From positions 1 to 35,997 of the forward strand of contig JAILNI010000016.1 in the NCBI GenBank assembly GCA_024691765.1: a stretch of DNA of 35,997 bases, written 5' to 3'. Under the pieces are notes generated by a model. That model searched no databases. It saw only the letters and a list, made by a program, of their open reading frames with translations, and was not told where the DNA came from. This stretch comes from Bacteroidales bacterium (GTDB taxonomy: Bacteria > Bacteroidota > Bacteroidia > Bacteroidales > UBA932). Position numbers and translations under genes: made by a program. Shown one piece after another: positions 16,901 to 25,067 of the stretch (its first letter is position 1; each line of letters opens with the position of its first letter).

Positions 16901-18758
16901 GCTGCGGCGCGAGATGGTGGTTACGCTGCCGGTGAAGATAAGCCTTGTGGAGCCGAAGTTCCTTTACGAAGGAGATGTGTGGAACGTGCGCATCGGGCTG
17001 TCCAGCAGCCTTGTCGGAGACATTGACGGAACGCTCAGGGTGGCGCTTCTCGACGGATCCGACCGCCGCGCCGCTTCTGAAATTGCCGGTTCTGTCCGGA
17101 AGATTACCGTTCCCGGAGGAACTTCCTGCAACTTCGACCTGGAGTTTGAGGTTCCGGCAGGGCTTAAGGATCTGGGCGTTCTGGTCAGTTTCACCCCCGA
17201 TCGCATCGCCAACGCTTCCGACGGAGTGTTCGTGAGCGTGCCGGTTCGCGAGGCTGTGCAGACGCTTACGGAAGCCCATTCGGCTGTACTTCTCCCCGGG
17301 GCAGACAGGGCCGCGCTGGAAACGCAGTTGCGTGGATTGTTTGAGAATGTAGACGGTTCGGTGCCATCGCTTGAGGAAAGGGATATACGGCAGATGCTGC
17401 TGGACGCCATTCCTTCCGAACTTGAGGTTCCGTGCGACAACGCCATTTCTCTAGCCCGGGCGCTCTATGCATACTCGCTGATGACAGGTATTTCCGGGGC
17501 AGCCAGGCCCGCTTTCGACCGCGACGGCGCAATTGCAAAACTTCTCGCCTGCCGCTGCGACGACGGCGGCTTCGGCTGGTTCGCCGGGATGCAGTCTTCC
17601 ACGATAGTCACGGCCGTAGTTCTCCGTCTGCTGCACGGGCTGGGCATTATCGACGAAGCGGCCGCGGTGCATTATATAGATAAGGAGTACTTCCGCAGCG
17701 GGCATTCCGGCTGGTGGTACCGCGGACTCTCGATCGAGCAGTACCTGCATACACGCAGCTTCTTCCCCGGTGTGCCGTTCAATGAAAAGACCGACGCGGA
17801 TTTCCGCAAGGCGGCGCGCAATTACCTGGTTCCCAGGAAGGCACGCGGACTGAACGGCCGCATTGCGGTAAAAGCCCGCAGGGTTCAGACTCTGGACAAT
17901 CTGCTGTCTTTGGAAGGAGGTGAGCAGCTGGCTTCGAAGATGGGAGTGCGGCTCGGAGCGGCAAAACGCCTCCGCAAGTCTCTCGCCGCCGACGTGGCTT
18001 CGCTCTCCGAATATGCACAGCCGCATCGTCACGGCGGCATCTACTTCCCCAACGCAGTAATGCCGTGGAGGGGCCTGCTCGAAACCGAACTCGACGCCCA
18101 CTGCGCCCTGATTGACATAATGGACAAATTTGGGCACTCCGACATTGCCGACGGAATACGCATCTGGATAATGCTCCAGAAGGAAACGCAGGAATGGAAA
18201 TCCGGTTCGGGCTACCTGGAGGCGCTGGCGGCGGTGCTGAACGGGCCAGCCGAAGTGCTTGAAACAAAGGTTCTGGCGCTGCGGGCCGAGTATACGGTGC
18301 CGTTCGAGAGCGTGAAGGACGCCGGGAATGGGATGAGTATCGCTGTTGCCGCGCCTGCGGTTAAGGGCGCGAAGGATGCAGGCTCGTCCGGGGAGGCCGA
18401 GGTCGGAGCCGGCGTGCAAGAAGTGACCGCAATAGGCGACCGCGTGAAAGTTCGCGCCATGCTTACGAGCGTGGAGAACCGCAGCTTCGTCAAGGTGACG
18501 ATACCCTTTGGGGCGGGCCTCGTTCCCGTGAACCAGATTTCAGGATACCGCTGGGGATACTACCGCAACGTGCTCTCCGACCGCATCGAACTCTGGTACG
18601 AAGTGTTCCCTGAAGAGAATACCGAGATCATGGAAGAGTTCTACGCCACCCGGGCTGGCTCGTTCCAGGCCCCCGTGGCTACCATAGTATGTGAATACGC
18701 TCCCCATTACCGGGCGAACGACGCCTGGAGGGGGCGCCTCGATATAGCGACGAAATAA
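13920..18758 (+). CDS. Alpha-2-macroglobulin family protein (MG2 domain), exported
   Basis: A 1612-aa exported protein of the bacterial alpha-2-macroglobulin class, thought to trap or inhibit proteases in the envelope. An N-terminal signal peptide is clear (cleavage near INA-AAS; a Cys at 17 does not sit in a good lipobox). Macroglobulin domains fill the middle, including an MG2-like stretch beginning near CTVLTDRSAFQPDETVHFKA (about 498-517). The A2M block REDFATTLAWEPFLKA lies near 945-960. A terpenoid-cyclase-like helical domain with DDGGFGWFAGM lies near 1214. The thioester motif CxEQ of trap-type members is not found, so it belongs to the thioester-less branch. Its ATG overlaps the folC stop (ATGA), implying translational coupling, and truB follows 15 bp later. 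Confidence 0.9.
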   Translation: MKRILSLLLTLVLFPACINAAASTPASPCSSAKTDDDGHVLIKLWQNYAKAEEADKPATAAEALERIKAEARKQHLAWDYYDACNRYVSVRTRSNWKLRDSLQAAFKKEIEDFGEPVAVYYMRRGEAREELLKFLKTNKKALKAGRNDQFWKRDWQLSRYKFSEALQPLIKSDWDYCLWSLFPEKLPEEEYKSYPASALVEFARLYEKVDGDEEYRAFAAKWQGKAAAMLAEDELLQRRFNALQGSRSGLGLSATAPGLTGKSEQFKSLRADCEALVSASNGFKGEEKSIAGCCSNASRLMSTLDAQSVTMDIKRSKLSLSLRNLEYVSVRIYRGDVQYDGEKAEKLWEYLQRNPMCSYYVPDDLLLDLPGLPDGTYTVKCVNGDTSESCLWEKYTISAASRWNGEGLGIWAADYISGEPIDKVDVDVLRDGKVYREFKGITLSGITTLPKEAGNLFAMSDSKHRWNLQVRSGERASREVYPLSYRSPDISDRPDEMHCTVLTDRSAFQPDETVHFKAIVWQGRYSLKASSGVNVKAILKDVKGKAIAEKNLVTGQNGSVAGEFSLQRRERLGKYTIEIRKEDKLLASRKILVDDFVLPSFDLVFDKLPELRFPLDSVLVRGTVKAYSGHSLAGADISWKVEHNGMPWASGKIMPRKDRFLLSFPTDSTDSQRWSSGYSLSIKVIDATGETMEFQKWISVGSRREPERPPKEFFFEDLEDAFGTRIVAGSARTWAVAELYGTGNVLLDRQMLEFAPAAGTASSTAIAPAETTLRYDWPDKWPEGLSLIILYFQDGKAHQHTLSRSRENHTLDLPLSFERFLDTTSPGAEYTFNIKTLAGAEVAVAVFDKSTERFMGNVWSSFAGQNRPRPSVYFNAICGQDSGSSSYMPFYSLGGNVRLMTKSASVNMVAMDSAAPEAMVEEAAVSDVAAGAATADEIASDVVIREDFATTLAWEPFLKASSDGTVQFSFTNSDKLSTYYVQIFAHDAAMRNAMLRREMVVTLPVKISLVEPKFLYEGDVWNVRIGLSSSLVGDIDGTLRVALLDGSDRRAASEIAGSVRKITVPGGTSCNFDLEFEVPAGLKDLGVLVSFTPDRIANASDGVFVSVPVREAVQTLTEAHSAVLLPGADRAALETQLRGLFENVDGSVPSLEERDIRQMLLDAIPSELEVPCDNAISLARALYAYSLMTGISGAARPAFDRDGAIAKLLACRCDDGGFGWFAGMQSSTIVTAVVLRLLHGLGIIDEAAAVHYIDKEYFRSGHSGWWYRGLSIEQYLHTRSFFPGVPFNEKTDADFRKAARNYLVPRKARGLNGRIAVKARRVQTLDNLLSLEGGEQLASKMGVRLGAAKRLRKSLAADVASLSEYAQPHRHGGIYFPNAVMPWRGLLETELDAHCALIDIMDKFGHSDIADGIRIWIMLQKETQEWKSGSGYLEALAAVLNGPAEVLETKVLALRAEYTVPFESVKDAGNGMSIAVAAPAVKGAKDAGSSGEAEVGAGVQEVTAIGDRVKVRAMLTSVENRSFVKVTIPFGAGLVPVNQISGYRWGYYRNVLSDRIELWYEVFPEENTEIMEEFYATRAGSFQAPVATIVCEYAPHYRANDAWRGRLDIATK

Positions 18759-18773
18759 CCCCTTTGGCAGATT

Positions 18774-19736
18774 ATGAGCTATCTGGTTTTAAAACCCGGC
18801 ATGGCCCTCAGCCATTCCATCGAAGACTACCCCGAGGGCATAGTCGTTCCCGTGGACAAGCCATACCGCTGGACTTCTGCGGATGTAATACGCAAGGTGA
18901 AGTGGATGGCGGTGAAACATTTCGGGAAAAAGAACCTGAAGGTGGGCCATGCCGGGACTTTGGATCCACTCGCCACCGGGGTGCTCCTGGTTTGTATAGG
19001 CAAGGCCACCAAACTGGCCGAAGAGTTCCAGAAGGCCCCCAAGCAGTATCTTGCCGGAGTCACTTTCGGCGCCACCACCGCTTCGTACGACCTGGAAAAG
19101 GACGTGGATGCTCGCTGTCCGCTTGACGGGGTCTCCCGCGAGTCGCTTCTGGCGGTTCTGCCGTCGTTCATAGGCGAACAGGACCAGGTGGCGCCGCTTT
19201 TCAGCGCCAAAAGCGTCGACGGCGTGCGCGTGTATGAACTGGCCCGCAAACGCTACAAGGCCGGTCTCCCCGTGGAGGAACCCGGATTGCTGCAGGCGTC
19301 GCGTATCACCATCTACGACCTGAAATTGGAGGCTTACCGGGATGCCGTCGGGGAGGCTATTCCCCCTTCGGGAGTTCGTCCTTCGGACTCACCCCACCAC
19401 CCCTTTGGGGTGGTCCCCCCGCTTCCGTGCCGCGGGTGGCACGTCCCTCAGAGGGAACACCTCCCCGACAGCGCCAGCGGTATTTCGACTAACGGCGCCA
19501 GCAACAGAATCCACGTTGCCGAAGTGCCGGCCGGACTTCCGCAGGCGGAGATACTGGTGGACTGCTCCAAGGGCACCTATATCCGCGCCCTGGCTCGCGA
19601 CCTGGGCGAGGCGCTGGGCAGCGGCGCCTTCCTTCACAGCCTGCGCCGCACCAGGAACGGAGGGTTTGCGGTAGAGGATGCGCTGAGTATTCCCGATCTC
19701 GAAGATGTTTTTCCCAGGAAGACCGATAGTTTGTAG
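18774..19736 (+). CDS. truB: tRNA pseudouridine(55) synthase with an in-frame palindromic insertion
   Basis: A 320-aa enzyme that makes pseudouridine 55 in the T-loop of tRNAs. Marks: VVPVDKPYRWTSADVIRKVK (about 23-42), GHAGTLDPLATGVL with the catalytic Asp near residue 64, and the C-terminal DCSKGTYIRALARDLGEALG block. Bacteroidota TruB proteins are commonly about 230-250 aa; the surplus is a Pro/His/Ser-rich insert before the SKGTYIRAL block. It includes residues 192-232, which coincide with palindromic repeat P copy 2: exactly 41 codons, starting on a codon boundary. The active-site parts flank the insert and are intact. The gene is third in the folC-A2M-truB cluster and converges with pnp. 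Confidence 0.95.
   Translation: MSYLVLKPGMALSHSIEDYPEGIVVPVDKPYRWTSADVIRKVKWMAVKHFGKKNLKVGHAGTLDPLATGVLLVCIGKATKLAEEFQKAPKQYLAGVTFGATTASYDLEKDVDARCPLDGVSRESLLAVLPSFIGEQDQVAPLFSAKSVDGVRVYELARKRYKAGLPVEEPGLLQASRITIYDLKLEAYRDAVGEAIPPSGVRPSDSPHHPFGVVPPLPCRGWHVPQREHLPDSASGISTNGASNRIHVAEVPAGLPQAEILVDCSKGTYIRALARDLGEALGSGAFLHSLRRTRNGGFAVEDALSIPDLEDVFPRKTDSL
19347..19469 (+). repeat. Palindromic repeat family P, copy 2 (inside truB)
   Basis: Terminal arms GTCGGGGAGG (19347-19356) / CCTCCCCGAC (19460-19469), 10 bp perfect. Inner hairpins: ACCACCCC-TTT-GGGGTGGT (19396-19414), CGTGCC/GGCACG (19426-19443) and TCCCTC-A-GAGGGA near 19444-19456. GGTCCCCCC (19412-19420) and GGGTGGCACG (19434-19443) are shared with copy 1. 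Length is 123 bp. The shared core is read in a different frame here (GWHV) than in copy 1 (RVAR). Confidence 0.8.
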
Positions 19737-19760
19737 CACGGCACGGAGGACCCCTGAAAA

Positions 19761-19872
19761 AGGCTGGCGGCCAAGTCGTTAATTATCAAGACTTTATGCA
19801 AAATGCTACCCCCGGAAACAGGGGGTAGCATTTCACGTAAAACGCTATCTATCAGATAGTTAAGCGCCAGCC
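19761..19872. repeat. Intergenic palindromic repeat family R, copy 2
   Basis: A 112-bp element between convergent truB and pnp. Terminal inverted repeats GGCTGGCG / CGCCAGCC; central hairpin AAATGCTACCCCC-GGAAAC-AGGGGGTAGCATTT; then CTATCT-ATC-AGATAG. Compared with copy 1, paired positions change together (GTGCTACC/GGTAGCAC here become ATGCTACC/GGTAGCAT). The two halves of the element also resemble each other as a long imperfect palindrome. Confidence 0.8.
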
Positions 19873-19911
19873 AAAAATGGGCGGCAGTACCAGCCCAAGA
19901 TGGGCGACTGC
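19866..19911. repeat. Short tandem duplication downstream of pnp
   Basis: Two adjacent 23-bp units (19866-19888 and 19889-19911), each with CCAGCC, A-rich bases, then ATGGGCG. They overlap the right end of repeat R copy 2 and end 8 bp from the pnp stop codon. No function is evident. Confidence 0.5.
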
Positions 19912-19919
19912 GCTAACTC

Positions 19920-22334
19920 CTAGTAGAGCTCGTCGACGGGCTCCTTGAAGTCATCGGCAGCGGGGGCGGGGGCGTCCTCGTGACGCACTCCGAAGCGGCG
20001 GCGTTCGCCACGGTCGGAATCACGGCGCTCGGAACGCTCGCCATCGCGGCGCTCACGGCGGTCGCCGTCGCGGCGTTCGCGACGATCTCCGTCACGACGC
20101 TCTCCGCGGTCTCCCCTGCGCTCGCCTCCACGGCGGTCGCGGTCTCCGCCTTCGCGGCGCGGACCACGGTTACGCTCGGGCTCTACGTAGCCTTCGGGCT
20201 TCTCGGTGAGGGCGCGCATGGAAAGGCGCATCTTGCCGGACTTCTCATCGTACTCGAGGAGCTTCACATCCACCTCGTCGCCGACCTTGAGGACATCCTC
20301 AACCTTGTCGGTCTTGGTCCATGCGATTTCACTCACATGGAGCAGGCCTTCCTTGCCGGGAAGTATCTCGATGAAGGCGCCGAAATCGAGGATGCTCACC
20401 ACCTTGCCGTGATAAACGGTTCCGGCCTCGGGCTTCGCGCATATGCCCTTGATCCACTCGAGGGCCTTCTGCATGGCCTCGGCGTCGCTGGTGGCGATAT
20501 CCACCACGCCTTCGGTGAGGTTGGTTCCCTCGATGGGCACCTCGTCGATGTTGATGACTGCGCCGGTTTCCTTCTGAATCTTCTGGATGGTCTCGCCTCC
20601 CTTGCCGATGACGGCGCCGATGAACTCGGCCGGGATGCGGATTTCCTCGATGCGGGGAACGAAGGGTTTGTAGTCCTCACGCGGGGCGGGCTGCACCTTG
20701 AGCATTTCGCCCATGATGTGCATGCGTCCCTGACGGGCCTGCTCGAGAGCCTTCTCGAGAACCTCGTAGCTGAGGCCGTCGACCTTGATGTCCATCTGGG
20801 TGGCGGTGATACCGTCGGCGGTACCGGTGACCTTGAAGTCCATGTCGCCGAGATGGTCCTCGTCGCCGAGGATATCGGTAAGGATTGCATAGCGGTCGTT
20901 CGGGCGCTCGGCGTCAGTGATAAGACCCATTGCAACGCCGGCAACCGGCTTCTTGATCTTCACGCCGGCGTCCATGAGGGCGAGGCAGCCGCCGCAGACG
21001 GAGGCCATGGAAGAAGAACCGTTGCTCTCGAGGATATCGGAAACCACGCGTACTGCGTAGGGGTTCTCGGGAGCGAGGGGCACTACGGGCTTGAGAGCGC
21101 GCATGGCCAGATTGCCGTGACCGATTTCGCGGCGGCCGGTAGCACGGATGGGCTTGGCCTCGCCGGTCGCGAACGGCGGGAAGTTGTAGTGCAGCACGAA
21201 CTGCTGGTCTTCCTGTATGAGGACCTCGTCCATCTCCTTCATGTCCATCTTGGTACCAAGGGTGACGGTTGCGAGGCTCTGGGTTTCGCCGCGGGTGAAG
21301 ATGGCGCTGCCGTGCACGCAAGGCAGGACGTCGGTCTCGCACCAGATGGGGCGCACCTCGTCGGTGGCACGACCGTCCAGACGGCGGCCTTCGTCGAGGA
21401 TGAGGTTGCGCATGGCTTCCTTCTCAACGGCGCCGTAGTAACGCTCGACCATCGGGGTCTTGGCTTCGAGCTCCTCCTCCGGAATGGTGGCGAGGAACTC
21501 TTCCTTTATGGCCTTGAAGCCTGCCTCGCGCTCCTTCTTGGGCTTGGCGGACTTTGCCAGCTCGTAGCACTTGCCGTAGCAGGCCTCGTGAACGGCCTTG
21601 CGCAGGTCTTCGTCTTCCTCGTCGTGAGGATACTCACGCTTCGGGCCGTCGGTTCCGAGCTCGTGCATGAGCTCCTTCTGGATGCGGCAGTGCTTCTTTA
21701 TCTCTTCGTGGGCGAACTTGATGGCCTCGAGCATGTCGTGCTCGGAAACCTCGTTCATCTCGCCCTCAACCATCATGATGTTCTCCTCGGTGGCGGCGAC
21801 CATTAGTTCGAGGTCGGAGTCCTTCATCTGGGAGAAGTTCGGGTTGATTACGAATTCGCCGTTTATGCGCGACACGCGGACCTCGGAGATCGGGCCTCCG
21901 AACGGGAGGTCGCTGGATGCGAGGGCTGCGGATGCGGCCAGGCCGGCGAGAGCGTCGGGCTGGATATCCTTCTCGGCGGAAATCAGGTTGATGTAGACAA
22001 AAATCTCGTTGTGGAAGTCTTCCGGCCAGAGGGGACGGATGGGACGGTCCACGAGGCGCGCGATGAGCACCTCATAGTCGGAGGGCTTGCTCTCCCTCTT
22101 CATGAAACCTCCGGGGAAACGCCCTGCGGAGTAATACTTCTCCCTGTAGTCAACAGAGAGGGGAAGGAAATCCGTTCCTTCCTTCACTTCGTCAGCTGCC
22201 GTCACGGTGGCGAGCAGCACAGTGCCGCCCATACGTACGACGGCAGAACCGGCGGCCTGCTTGGCCAGCTTACCGGTCTCGATCTCGATTACCCGACCGT
22301 CGGGCAACTCGATTTTCTTTGTGATTACGTTCAT
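19920..22334 (-). CDS. pnp: Polyribonucleotide nucleotidyltransferase with an Arg/Asp/Glu-rich tail
   Basis: An 804-aa 3'-5' phosphorolytic exoribonuclease that degrades mRNA as a homotrimer. Two RNase PH domains fill the first about 540 residues ([20 protein letters not shown] early; [13 protein letters not shown] in the second). A KH domain follows ([20 protein letters not shown]) and then an S1 domain ([21 protein letters not shown]). Beyond S1, residues about 722-780 are a highly charged, repetitive tail built of [12 protein letters not shown] units. It ends in an acidic segment ([11 protein letters not shown]). The tail makes it longer than the usual 700-740 aa. It follows rpsO with a hairpin between them, the classic rpsO-pnp arrangement. 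Confidence 0.98.
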   Translation of the reverse strand: MNVITKKIELPDGRVIEIETGKLAKQAAGSAVVRMGGTVLLATVTAADEVKEGTDFLPLSVDYREKYYSAGRFPGGFMKRESKPSDYEVLIARLVDRPIRPLWPEDFHNEIFVYINLISAEKDIQPDALAGLAASAALASSDLPFGGPISEVRVSRINGEFVINPNFSQMKDSDLELMVAATEENIMMVEGEMNEVSEHDMLEAIKFAHEEIKKHCRIQKELMHELGTDGPKREYPHDEEDEDLRKAVHEACYGKCYELAKSAKPKKEREAGFKAIKEEFLATIPEEELEAKTPMVERYYGAVEKEAMRNLILDEGRRLDGRATDEVRPIWCETDVLPCVHGSAIFTRGETQSLATVTLGTKMDMKEMDEVLIQEDQQFVLHYNFPPFATGEAKPIRATGRREIGHGNLAMRALKPVVPLAPENPYAVRVVSDILESNGSSSMASVCGGCLALMDAGVKIKKPVAGVAMGLITDAERPNDRYAILTDILGDEDHLGDMDFKVTGTADGITATQMDIKVDGLSYEVLEKALEQARQGRMHIMGEMLKVQPAPREDYKPFVPRIEEIRIPAEFIGAVIGKGGETIQKIQKETGAVINIDEVPIEGTNLTEGVVDIATSDAEAMQKALEWIKGICAKPEAGTVYHGKVVSILDFGAFIEILPGKEGLLHVSEIAWTKTDKVEDVLKVGDEVDVKLLEYDEKSGKMRLSMRALTEKPEGYVEPERNRGPRREGGDRDRRGGERRGDRGERRDGDRRERRDGDRRERRDGERSERRDSDRGERRRFGVRHEDAPAPAADDFKEPVDELY
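19995..20171 (-). repeat. Repeat-coded Arg/Asp-rich tail of pnp
   Basis: About 59 codons made of diverged 8-codon (24-bp) units of the type RRDGDRRE, after an RGG-like start (NRGPRREGG). At the DNA level it is a GC-rich degenerate tandem repeat. Such tails in RNA-binding proteins can contact RNA or partner proteins; here that is inference. Confidence 0.8.
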
Positions 22335-22365
22335 TATTGTGTTTCGTTACGTCTTGTGTGCTACG

Positions 22366-22394
22366 AAAAAAGGGGCGGCGCGTCTTCCAGCCCC
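22366..22394 (-). terminator. Terminator-like hairpin between rpsO and pnp
   Basis: The minus strand reads GGGGC (22390-22394), 13 nt, GCCCC (22372-22376), then a run of six T (22366-22371). It lies in the 79-bp rpsO-pnp gap and could attenuate read-through into pnp, as known for the E. coli rpsO-pnp operon. Confidence 0.55.
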
Positions 22395-22413
22395 GTCCCT
22401 TTCGAAGTCCTGC

Positions 22414-22689
22414 TTATCGGCGCAGGCCAAGTTCCTTCACGATCTTACGGTAGCGCTCGATGTCGATTTCCTTGAGGTAGTCGAGAATCTGACGGCGCTT
22501 GCCAACGAGACGGAGGAGGCTGCGACGGGTAACCACGTCCTTCTTGTTCTTCTTAACGTGCTCGGTGAGGTGAGCGATACGGTAGGTGAACAGTGCCACC
22601 TGGCTTTCAGGAGAACCGGTGTCGGCCGCGGTCTTGCCATACTTTTCGAAAAGCTCCTGCTTCTTTTCCGGCTGTAAATACTCTGCCAT
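22414..22689 (-). CDS. rpsO: 30S ribosomal protein S15 (uS15)
   Basis: A 91-aa primary 16S-binding protein of the small subunit's central domain. DTGSPESQVALFTYRIAHLTEHVK and RRSLLRLVGKRRQILDYLK are canonical, and the length is normal. The gene has its own strong promoter within the end of the upstream epimerase gene and a leader of about 100 nt, and is followed by pnp. Confidence 0.99.
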   Translation of the reverse strand: MAEYLQPEKKQELFEKYGKTAADTGSPESQVALFTYRIAHLTEHVKKNKKDVVTRRSLLRLVGKRRQILDYLKEIDIERYRKIVKELGLRR

Positions 22690-22790
22690 TTCTTTATAAT
22701 TAATTGATTGTCAGGAACTTCCGGGGCTTTCCCAGAAGTCTTCGCGCCAAGGGTGAAATCCTGAAGGTCCCGCCTTCGGCGAAAAGCGGG
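22690..22790 (-). promoter_or_regulatory. rpsO 5' leader, possible S15 autoregulatory region
   Basis: About 100 nt lie between the predicted transcription start and the rpsO ATG. Near its 5' end is a GC-rich stem (CCCGC/GCGGG enclosing a CTTCGG-containing loop, about 22768-22790). Leaders of rpsO are autoregulated by S15 in several other bacteria; whether this one is cannot be shown here. Confidence 0.35.
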
Positions 22791-22791
22791 G

Positions 22792-22821
22792 CAAAGGTAA
22801 GAATTATTTTCGAATATTCAA
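22792..22821 (-). promoter_or_regulatory. rpsO promoter
   Basis: On the minus strand TTG (22819-22821), exactly 19 nt, TACCTTTG (22792-22799). This is the same -7 sequence and spacing as the rRNA promoter in this window. The -33 element lies inside the 3' end of the dipeptide epimerase gene. Confidence 0.8.
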
Positions 22822-24036
22822 GCCCAGTCCCGGAAGATTTCGCAGGATTATTTTTCCTCCGGAAACCCCCACCCCCGTAAACGGGTCGTTGCTGATCAGG
22901 AGGTTGCCGTCGAGATCGGCGAAATCTACGCCCGGAGATATCTGGGCGGCAGCAGACACGGCGCAGGAGGTTTCGGTCATGCAGCCGAGCATCACCTTCA
23001 TGCCTTCCGCGCGGGCATAGCTCTGCATCCGACGGGCCTCCAGCAGGCCGCCGCACTTCATGAGCTTGATGTTCACCCCGTCGTAAACACCCTTCACTCG
23101 CCTGAGGTCGGCCATTCCCTGAAGAGCCTCGTCGGCGAATATGGGAAGGGGGCTGCGCTCGCGGAGCCAGGCTATGTCGTCGGGCATGGAGGCGGGCATG
23201 GGCTGCTCTACCATCTGCACTCCCCTGTCCTTGAGTTCGTATATCTCGTAGAGGGCCTTCATGCGGTCGGTCCAGCCCTGGTTGGCGTCGACCACTATCG
23301 GCAGGTCGGAAGCACTGCGCACGGCGTCTATCATCTGCATGTCGTTCGGCTGCCCCACCTTGACTTTCAGCACCTTGAAGCGGCCGGCCACCTCGCGGGT
23401 CTTCTCGGCCATCACCTCAGGAGTGTCCATGCCTATCGTATAGCTGGTATTGGGAGCCTTGGCGGGATCGAGCCCGTAGATGCGCCAGAGCGGCTGGCCT
23501 AGGAGTTTTCCGAAGAGGTCGTGAAGGGCCATGTCCACCGCTGCGCGGGCCGGACCGTCGGAGAGGTTGCCGTCTTCGCTACGGACAGCGCAGGAGTTCA
23601 CGTAGTCCATTATATCCTCCAGCATGAAGGGGTCGCCGAAGCGGCCCAGACGGAGCTTCGACAGGAAGGCGCAAACGCTCTTGACGCTGTGCCCGAGATA
23701 GGGCGGCATGCTCGCCTCGCCGTAGCCTACAAAACCGTCGTAGCTGATTCGCACCTGCACTCCCGGAGTGGAATTGCGGGAACTGCCGGAGACGGCGAAG
23801 GTGTGCCGCAGCTGCAGTTCGTATGGTTCCCAGCTCAGGCTCAGGCGGTTGCCGGGAAGGGCCTGGTAGGCGCGGGGTTTTCTGGCCTCCGCAGCGGCTA
23901 TGCTGTCGGCCCTTGCAAGGCTGTCGGCCTCGGCCTTAGCAGCCTCTGAACTCTTGAAACCCTTTATTCCGCAGGCAGTCACGGCCGCTCCGGCAGCCAC
24001 CACTGCGGCCTCTTTAAGGAAATCTCGTCTTTTCAT
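22804..24036 (-). CDS. Dipeptide epimerase (enolase superfamily, L-Ala-D/L-Glu epimerase-like), exported
   Basis: A 410-aa enolase-superfamily enzyme that probably epimerises the second residue of dipeptides such as L-Ala-Glu from peptidoglycan. Seen: KVLKVKVG (general-base Lys), VVDANQGW, MVEQP and FADEAL (three acidic metal ligands), NIKLMKCGG (second catalytic Lys), and a C-terminal DLDG motif typical of dipeptide epimerases. The N-terminus MKRRDFLKEAAVV-AAGAAVTAC is a Tat-like, possibly lipoprotein signal, so it acts outside the cytoplasm. The start at 24036 is chosen over 24072 because it begins this signal and shares one base with the upstream stop (TGATG). It is co-transcribed with the YitT gene. 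Confidence 0.9.
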   Translation of the reverse strand: MKRRDFLKEAAVVAAGAAVTACGIKGFKSSEAAKAEADSLARADSIAAAEARKPRAYQALPGNRLSLSWEPYELQLRHTFAVSGSSRNSTPGVQVRISYDGFVGYGEASMPPYLGHSVKSVCAFLSKLRLGRFGDPFMLEDIMDYVNSCAVRSEDGNLSDGPARAAVDMALHDLFGKLLGQPLWRIYGLDPAKAPNTSYTIGMDTPEVMAEKTREVAGRFKVLKVKVGQPNDMQMIDAVRSASDLPIVVDANQGWTDRMKALYEIYELKDRGVQMVEQPMPASMPDDIAWLRERSPLPIFADEALQGMADLRRVKGVYDGVNIKLMKCGGLLEARRMQSYARAEGMKVMLGCMTETSCAVSAAAQISPGVDFADLDGNLLISNDPFTGVGVSGGKIILRNLPGLGLNIRK

Positions 24037-24977
24037 CACTTCGACTTGTTGCTCCTGCGGGCATGGTTCCACAGACCGTAAATCTCACTTACGTTGCCCG
24101 CCGTGATGAAATGCTCTATCTTTTCGGTCTTGATGAACTCCAGCAGCGCGGCAAACTCGTCCTTCGAGAGCAGTGCCTCCACCTCAACCTGCTGCTTGCC
24201 GGTGTAGCCTCCCCTTACGTCGTAGAGACTGCAGCCACGGTGGAGTTTGTTGACTATGAAGTCGCGCAGCCGTTCATGCTCGTCGGAAATCACGCACACG
24301 CGCTTGCGCTGATTTATGCTGGCCATGAAGTAGTCCACCACTATTCCGTTCACCCAGGTACCCACGAGCCCGATTATCACCAGATGGATGGGGTTGATGA
24401 GGAAGGCCGTGCAGCAGATGAGCGCACCGCCCACCGTAACGCTCACGCCGATGTCGAGGTGGGTGTATTTGTTGATTATCTTGGCTATTATGTCGAGGCC
24501 GCCGGTGGATGCGTTGATGTTGAAGAGTATGGCCTGCGAGATGCTGAGCATGAGCACGAAGCAGATGAGGTCCAGCAGCGGGTCGCCCATCACGGAAGAG
24601 AGGTTCGCCGGGTTGATGGGCATGTCGCTCGCAAGGCGCATTTCAGCCAGCTTCCTGGCGGGAAGAATCGCCTCCCAGACGTCCATGAGCGGACCGAGGA
24701 TGAGTGCCGTGTAAACCGTCTTGGCCCCGAACTCCTTGCCTATGAGCAGCCAGGCCAGAAGCAGAAGGATGGCATTGATTACCACGATTATCACCGACAC
24801 CTTGATGGGAAGCAGTTGTGACAGCACTATGGAAAGACCTGAAATGGAGCCTACCACGAGGTGGCTCGGAACCAGAAAATAATTGACCGCAGCGGCTCCG
24901 AAGAACATACCTACGGTCATGATTATAAGCTCTTTCCAGAATTTCCAGGTACCCAGGAGGGCGACTACTTTATTCAT
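24036..24977 (-). CDS. YitT family membrane protein (DUF2179 C-terminal domain)
   Basis: A 313-aa inner-membrane protein with several hydrophobic helices in the first about 210 residues (e.g. ELIIMTVGMFFGAAAVNYFL and VSVIIVVINAILLLLAWLL) and a soluble C-terminal DUF2179 domain (KRVCVISDEHERLRDFIVNK, RGGYTGKQQVEVE). This is the YitT/YqfU architecture; substrates are unknown. Its stop overlaps the epimerase start by one base, so a two-gene operon is likely. It is divergent from rpsU across 90 bp. Confidence 0.93.
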   Translation of the reverse strand: MNKVVALLGTWKFWKELIIMTVGMFFGAAAVNYFLVPSHLVVGSISGLSIVLSQLLPIKVSVIIVVINAILLLLAWLLIGKEFGAKTVYTALILGPLMDVWEAILPARKLAEMRLASDMPINPANLSSVMGDPLLDLICFVLMLSISQAILFNINASTGGLDIIAKIINKYTHLDIGVSVTVGGALICCTAFLINPIHLVIIGLVGTWVNGIVVDYFMASINQRKRVCVISDEHERLRDFIVNKLHRGCSLYDVRGGYTGKQQVEVEALLSKDEFAALLEFIKTEKIEHFITAGNVSEIYGLWNHARRSNKSK

Positions 24978-25026
24978 TGCGCCAAAGTTTTTTCGAAATT
25001 ATCTGCTAATTTAAGAAAATTATTCA

Positions 25027-25034
25027 TACCTTTG
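25027..25034 (+). promoter_or_regulatory. -7 promoter element of rpsU
   Basis: TACCTTTG, identical to the -7 elements of the rRNA and rpsO promoters here. No TTG is seen at 19-20 nt upstream; that region is AT-rich. Confidence 0.6.
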
Positions 25035-25049
25035 CCGTCCCAAAAGAAA

Positions 25050-25059
25050 AGGAGGTGAT
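25050..25059 (+). promoter_or_regulatory. Perfect Shine-Dalgarno sequence of rpsU
   Basis: AGGAGGTGAT lies 8 nt before the ATG at 25068. It is a full-length complement to the anti-Shine-Dalgarno end of 16S rRNA. Other genes in the window show no comparable site, in line with the general lack of Shine-Dalgarno use in Bacteroidota. It fits the reported special control of rpsU translation in this phylum. Confidence 0.9.
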
Positions 25060-25067
25060 TTAAAAGC

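Noticed and set aside
17540..17700. Thioester site in the alpha-2-macroglobulin
   Set aside because: The helical domain reads GGFGWFAGM with no CxEQ motif, so no covalent trap is supported.
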